Assembly (NCBI GenBank): GCA_015487635.1
Contig: WFPM01000033.1
Span: 1 to 39,621 of the forward strand
DNA: 39,621 nt
From: Rhodothermus sp.
GTDB lineage: Bacteria > Bacteroidota > Rhodothermia > Rhodothermales > Rhodothermaceae
Reading direction: 5' to 3'
The stretch's first letter is position 1. Each line of letters starts with the position of its first letter. The position numbers were made by a program, and so were the translations under genes. Below, one piece after another: positions 35,762 to 39,621 of the stretch. Below the pieces are notes generated by a model. That model saw only the letters and a program-made list of their open reading frames with translations. It was not told the origin of the DNA and did not search any database.

Positions 35762-37516
35762 TCAGCGTGTCTGCAGTAGCTGCTTGAGCGCTTCTACGCG
35801 CGCAACCATCGCTTCCCGGTCCATGTTGCGCAGGGATTCGGGGAGCAGAATGCGGCTGGTGCATTCCAGCGCCGCTACCAGTGTTTGCAGTTCGATCTCC
35901 AGGGGGTAGGTGGGCGGCAGGAAGTCGTCCACCACCTCCTGGAGTAATTCCGGCGTCACCCGTTCCAGTCCCCGAGCGGCCGCCCGGAATTTGGCCCGGG
36001 TCAGCAGGGCTTCCAGTTCGGCCCCGCTGAACGGTCGCTCTCCGGAACGCAGCGCGGCCGGCACTTCGTCCAGGGATAGTGCAATGCCTGTACGCCGCAA
36101 CATCACCTGAAGTAGTTCGTCCCGTTCCTCTTGCGTGTCGGGGTAGAACAGGGCGATGTGTTCTTCGGCACGGCCCTGGCGTTTCAAATCGACCGGCATC
36201 AGATCGGGGCGGGCCGTCAGCAGGAAAAACAGAATGCGCCCCCGGTGCGCCGGATTGCTCATGAACGAGGCGATCTGGGCAAACACGCGCTTCGAGACGC
36301 CCGAGTCGCCCTCGGCTTCCCGATGACCCAGGGCCGCATCGGCTTCGTCGATCATGACGGCCACCGGCGTCATGGCTTCCAGCAGGTTCAGGATTTTTTC
36401 CAGGTTGCCCTCGGTCACACCCTGCCACTGGGAGCGGAAGTTTTTGAGACGGACCATGGGGATGCCGATTTCCCCGGCAAAACAGGTGATCAGGAACGTC
36501 TTGCCGGTGCCGACCGGGCCGGTGACCAGGTAGCCCATGGGCAACACCTCGTAACGTCCCTGCCGCAGCGCTTCGGCAGCTGCCCGCAGGAGTGCCTTGG
36601 CCTGCCGATGCCCGGCCACCATGTCCAGGTTGTAATTCGTCTCGATAAATTCCAGCAGGCCGTAAGCCTCGGCTTCGATAAAGGCCTTTTTGGTGGCCGA
36701 CAGGCGTTCGAAGGTCAGCCGGGTGTGGTTTTCCAGCACGTCGGCCAGGATCGTTCGGAGCTGTACCAGGTTCAGTCCAGCCGTATGATGGGCCAGCACG
36801 GCCGGCGACATCTCGGAGCGGGCGCGGAACGTCTCGGCCTGATCGCCCAGATACGTTTCGATGAACCGACGCCGCTCGGCTTCGTCGGGCAGCGGAATCC
36901 GAATGGCCGCCGTGTAGGGGTTTTGCACGAGCTGGCGGTGTAGATCGGTCAGATTCTCCGTGATCAGGCAGATTGTGAAGTCGCTTTTCAGAAACAGCGG
37001 ATCGTGGGACCACTTGAGCAGAAACACCAGCGCGTCGCGGTCTTCGCTGCTGTAGAAGGCGCCTTCGGCCATGGGGACGATCGTCTCGGCATAGTCGATT
37101 ACGCAGGCAATGCGCCGCCCTTCGGCCAGGCGCAGGCGGAAGTACCGTTCGAGCAGAGAAAAGACACGCACCGGATCGCGGGGGAGCTGGCGGGCATGGC
37201 CGGTGCCGCGCAGGTGATCGAAACCTTCCAGCGCTCTGAGGAAATCCTGGCGCATTTCCGACCGGGCAAACTGCAATCCGGCCGAGCGGTCGTAGAAGAG
37301 CACCAGATCGCGCGGGGCAAACAGATCATCCCGTAGAAAGTCCCGCAGGGGCACGTAGCGCACCTGGTCGGCCTCGACCAGCGGGACCAGATCCCGCACG
37401 TTGCCGTGCAGGATGAACTGGTTGACGGTTTTCGTGAAGTAGCGGCGGGCCAGCTCGCGTACCCAGTCGGGGTAAACGACCGACGCGTCGGCGGGTGTTG
37501 TGTTGGGCAGCGCCAT
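35762..37516 (-). CDS. Two-domain AAA ATPase with an inactive N-terminal AAA-like domain
   Basis: This 584-residue protein has an active C-terminal AAA domain: Walker A GPVGTGKT at 333-340, Walker B VAVMIDEAD at 385-393, a sensor-1-like LLTARPDLMP, and arginine finger candidates in LKRQGRAEEH. The N-terminal 290 residues look like a degenerate ATPase-like domain (RRIACVIDYAETIVP around 134-148, FTICLITENLTDLHRQ, and a helical lid), but without a Walker A. This layout recalls Ycf46-type and CbxX-like AAA proteins. A role in remodelling proteins is inferred. It stands as a single gene with no substrate gene next to it. Confidence 0.82.
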   Translation of the reverse strand: MALPNTTPADASVVYPDWVRELARRYFTKTVNQFILHGNVRDLVPLVEADQVRYVPLRDFLRDDLFAPRDLVLFYDRSAGLQFARSEMRQDFLRALEGFDHLRGTGHARQLPRDPVRVFSLLERYFRLRLAEGRRIACVIDYAETIVPMAEGAFYSSEDRDALVFLLKWSHDPLFLKSDFTICLITENLTDLHRQLVQNPYTAAIRIPLPDEAERRRFIETYLGDQAETFRARSEMSPAVLAHHTAGLNLVQLRTILADVLENHTRLTFERLSATKKAFIEAEAYGLLEFIETNYNLDMVAGHRQAKALLRAAAEALRQGRYEVLPMGYLVTGPVGTGKTFLITCFAGEIGIPMVRLKNFRSQWQGVTEGNLEKILNLLEAMTPVAVMIDEADAALGHREAEGDSGVSKRVFAQIASFMSNPAHRGRILFFLLTARPDLMPVDLKRQGRAEEHIALFYPDTQEERDELLQVMLRRTGIALSLDEVPAALRSGERPFSGAELEALLTRAKFRAAARGLERVTPELLQEVVDDFLPPTYPLEIELQTLVAALECTSRILLPESLRNMDREAMVARVEALKQLLQTR

Positions 37517-37570
37517 TGATCGCGGGGGCTTGCGTGCTTTGAAAACTGGTACGCCGATTTCCTTTCAGAG

Positions 37571-37610
37571 ATGCAAAAAATAAAAGCCCGGACGAGACTT
37601 CGTCCGGGCT
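37571..37610 (-). terminator. Rho-independent terminator after the aldolase gene
   Basis: On the minus strand an 11-bp perfect stem (AGCCCGGACGA/TCGTCCGGGCT, 37585-37595 and 37600-37610) with a 4-base loop is followed by TTTATTTTTT. It lies 22 bp after the aldolase stop. Confidence 0.95.
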
Positions 37611-37632
37611 CCCTGCATGCGGCGGAGGCTGC

Positions 37633-38715
37633 TCAGGCGATGGTGACTTCCGGATTCAGATAAACGTCCTGGATGGCGTGCAGCAGTTCGACGCCTTCCT
37701 TCATGGGACGCTGGAACGCCTTGCGCCCGGAGATCAGACCCATGCCGCCGGCCCGCTTGTTGATGACGGCCGTGCGCACGGCTTCGCGCAGGTCGTCCTT
37801 GCCTTTCGAAGCACCTCCCGAGTTGATCAGGCCACAGCGGCCCATATAGCAGTTGGCCACCTGGTAACGGGTCAGATCGATCGGATGGTCGGTGGTCAGT
37901 TCCGTGTAGATGCGCTCGTCGTATTTCCCGTAGCTTTTACCATCCGCGTTCAGCGCCTTGTAGCCTCCGTTATGGGTGGGGAGCTTCTGCTTGATGATGT
38001 CCGCCTCGATCGTCACACCCAGGTGGTTGGCTTGGCCGGTCAGGTCGGCGGACGTCTCGTGATTGACGCCGTTGACCTTGAAGGCCTTGTTGCGCAGGTA
38101 GCACCATAGAATCGTCACCATGCCCAGCTCATGGGCATAGGAGAACGCTTCGCTGATCTCCTGCAGCTGGCGCCGCGATTCAGGCGAGCCCCAGTAGATG
38201 GTAGCGCCTACCCCCACGCAGCCCATGTTCCAGGCGTCTTTGACGCGGGCAAACAACACCTGGTCGTAGGTGTTCGGGTAGGAGAGCAGCTCGTTGTGGT
38301 TGATTTTGAGGATAAACGGAATCTTGTGGGCATATTTACGGGCGACGGCGCCCAGCACGCCGAACGTTGTGGCCACCGCATTGCAGCCGCCCTCGATGGC
38401 CAGTTTGACGATGTTTTCGGGATCGAAGTAGATCGGGTTCGGCGCAAAGCTGGCTCCTCCGCTGTGCTCGATGCCTTGGTCGACCGGCAGGATGGAAAGA
38501 TAGCCCGTACCGGCCAACCGTCCCGTGTTGAACAGCGTTTGCATGGAGCGCAACACCCGCGGGTTGCGATCCGAGTCCTTCCAGACGCGATCGACAAAGT
38601 CCGGTCCCGGCAGGTGCAACAGCTCTTTGGGGATCGTGGTGCATTTGTGTTCGAGCAAGTACTCGGCCTCGTCGCCCAGCAGTTCGGCGATGCGCGAAGT
38701 GGTAACCTCGGCCAT
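37633..38715 (-). CDS. fbaB: Class I fructose-bisphosphate aldolase (DhnA/FbaB type)
   Basis: This 360-residue Schiff-base aldolase of glycolysis and gluconeogenesis is of the DhnA/FbaB type common in archaea and some bacteria. Recognisable pieces are [68 protein letters not shown] and [13 protein letters not shown], where the last forms the phosphate-binding region. The enzyme splits fructose 1,6-bisphosphate into two triose phosphates. Two LacI-type palindromes in inverted arrangement lie 80-130 bp upstream. A strong terminator follows, so it is a single-gene unit. Confidence 0.93.
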   Translation of the reverse strand: MAEVTTSRIAELLGDEAEYLLEHKCTTIPKELLHLPGPDFVDRVWKDSDRNPRVLRSMQTLFNTGRLAGTGYLSILPVDQGIEHSGGASFAPNPIYFDPENIVKLAIEGGCNAVATTFGVLGAVARKYAHKIPFILKINHNELLSYPNTYDQVLFARVKDAWNMGCVGVGATIYWGSPESRRQLQEISEAFSYAHELGMVTILWCYLRNKAFKVNGVNHETSADLTGQANHLGVTIEADIIKQKLPTHNGGYKALNADGKSYGKYDERIYTELTTDHPIDLTRYQVANCYMGRCGLINSGGASKGKDDLREAVRTAVINKRAGGMGLISGRKAFQRPMKEGVELLHAIQDVYLNPEVTIA

Positions 38716-38792
38716 GATTGTTTCCCGGTTTTTGGTTGAAGGTTTTGAGGATAGGCACCAACATAATACGCAGGGGAAGATAAAAACGATTC

Positions 38793-38841
38793 TCCGGAAG
38801 CGCTTTTTTACAAATCCGTTATGAAGGAAGGCGCTTCCGGA
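38793..38841. promoter_or_regulatory. Two LacI/GalR-type operator copies in inverted arrangement upstream of the aldolase gene
   Basis: TCCGGAAGCGC at 38793-38803 is the exact reverse complement of GCGCTTCCGGA at 38831-38841. The left arm lies in GGAAGCGCTTTT, and the right arm is the end of GGAAGGCGCTTCC. Both resemble the palindrome seen near gdhA, the dehydratase and ggt. They lie 80-130 bp before the aldolase start and just after the oxidoreductase gene. Confidence 0.5.
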
Positions 38842-38847
38842 ACAGCG

Positions 38848-39621
38848 TCAGTCCAGACGCACTGCCTCGGGCAACCGCTCCGGACATCTGAGCACTTCCG
38901 GCAGCCAGGAGGCCAGCAGCGGCGCATAGAGCAGGCCCCGGGAGCCCAGCCCTGAAAACAGCCAGAGGCGCCGTCGGCCGGGTAGCGGGCTGAGCACCGG
39001 CAGCGGACGATGCGGACGAATCACGCGCACACCTGTCAGCGCTGCGACGACGGGGCTTCGGGAAACCTCTGGCACCCAGCGGGCGGCTTCTTCCTGCAGC
39101 CAGCGGGTCTGTGCCTCGGAAGGCGCCAGGTCCGTGAACGTCGGCTCGTAGGTACTCCCCACGAAAATCTGATCGCCGTAGGGCGCCAGATGCACGTTGG
39201 CCAGCACAAGGGGCAGCGTGTCGAGCGAAGTCGGGCGCTGCAGGCAGATCACCTGTCCCTTGACGGCCTGAAATGGCAGCCGGGCCAGTTCGGGATGCGT
39301 CCGATAGCCGTAACCGGGCGCCAGGATCGCATAGTCGAACCTATACGTGTTGCCCTGGTCGGTATGCAGGCGCACGCCGACGGAAGTCTCCTCCCAGTCC
39401 ACGACGCGGACCGGTCGGTGCACCGGCACGCCGCTTTGTTCTAGCAGCACGTCGATGAGCCGAGCAGCCGAAACAGCTCCGCCCTGCGGGATCCAGAGCG
39501 CGCCGTAAGGGGCCCGCACCTGCGGGAAGCGTTCGCCGACGGCTTCAGGTACTAGCCACTGCACAAGGTGCGGATAAGTGCGAGCCGCCTCCCGGAAGTC
39601 CTGCGCCTGCTTTTCGGAAAA
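38848..39621 (-). CDS. FAD-dependent oxidoreductase of the DAO family, C-terminal part
   Basis: The gene is partial: 257 residues are open to the right edge with the N-terminal Rossmann motif beyond it. The remaining part fits the D-amino-acid oxidase/glycine oxidase superfamily: GALWIPQGGAVSAARLIDVLLEQSG, a flavin-domain strand FDYAILAPGYG, LPFQAVKGQVICLQRP, and the C-terminal GVRVIRPHRPLPVLSPLPG ... LWLFSGLGSRGLLYAPLLASWL. That last motif is very like MnmC-type and related DAO proteins. Substrate unknown. Its stop lies close to the paired palindromes upstream of the aldolase gene. Confidence 0.85.
   Translation of the reverse strand, partial: FSEKQAQDFREAARTYPHLVQWLVPEAVGERFPQVRAPYGALWIPQGGAVSAARLIDVLLEQSGVPVHRPVRVVDWEETSVGVRLHTDQGNTYRFDYAILAPGYGYRTHPELARLPFQAVKGQVICLQRPTSLDTLPLVLANVHLAPYGDQIFVGSTYEPTFTDLAPSEAQTRWLQEEAARWVPEVSRSPVVAALTGVRVIRPHRPLPVLSPLPGRRRLWLFSGLGSRGLLYAPLLASWLPEVLRCPERLPEAVRLD

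Noticed and set aside
35700-37013. Minus-strand ORF (437 residues) in the ATPase region
   Set aside because: Alternate frame of the AAA ATPase gene with Arg/Gly/Pro-rich low-complexity sequence and no motif.

Overview
The window is 39.6 kb of GC-rich bacterial chromosome with densely packed genes. Several family traits point to the Bacteroidota/Rhodothermota side: a TonB receptor with a carboxypeptidase-regulatory-like N-terminus, a bacterial-PH-domain pair, tandem secreted amidohydrolases, and a secreted domain typical of that group's extracellular proteins. High GC and charged, thermophile-like proteins suggest a Rhodothermus-like thermophile. This assignment is inferred from protein character only; there is no rRNA gene in the window. 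I see no tRNA, rRNA, CRISPR array, insertion sequence or prophage.

Layout. Positions 1-1463 (minus) hold a Cys/His-rich exported protein followed by the N-terminal third of a TonB-dependent receptor resembling copper receptors; the receptor runs off the left edge. Positions 1624-9022 (plus) hold an M20 peptidase, a beta-CASP metallo-hydrolase, a fused FAD/Fe-S glycolate- or D-lactate-type dehydrogenase, and glutamate dehydrogenase. Glutamate dehydrogenase meets sppA (minus) at a perfect bidirectional terminator. Positions 11103-14604 are the heat-shock operon hrcA-grpE-dnaJ plus an overlapping flavin reductase gene. A convergent pair follows: a DUF2400 protein and a threonine/serine dehydratase. 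After an AT-rich divergent promoter region come an outer-membrane barrel gene, DUF4342 and small genes, a PAS-only protein paired with a secreted protein, and two membrane PH-domain proteins.

Positions 20913-21858 are a decayed egtD (ergothioneine methyltransferase) gene with one in-frame stop and several frameshifts. Positions 21918-28698 (plus) hold a pabB-pabC fusion, a sodium-dependent (NSS) transporter, a CNNM/CorC-type protein, a YfiM-like protein and purF. On the minus strand follow gamma-glutamyltranspeptidase, three exported amidohydrolases in tandem, a two-AAA-domain ATPase abutting an orphan Phd/YefM antitoxin gene, a class I fructose-bisphosphate aldolase, and the C-terminal part of a DAO-type FAD oxidoreductase.

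The most interesting non-coding signal is a recurring palindrome with core AAGCGCTT and consensus near GRAAGCGCTTYY. It looks like a LacI/GalR-family operator. It lies in the regions upstream of glutamate dehydrogenase, the dehydratase/outer-membrane pair, gamma-glutamyltranspeptidase and the aldolase (two copies in inverted arrangement), suggesting one regulator over amino-acid and central carbon genes. Other points of interest are the amidohydrolase trio, in which only the middle protein keeps the metal ligands; the egtD relic; two candidate very small membrane proteins; and a heat-shock operon with no visible CIRCE element.
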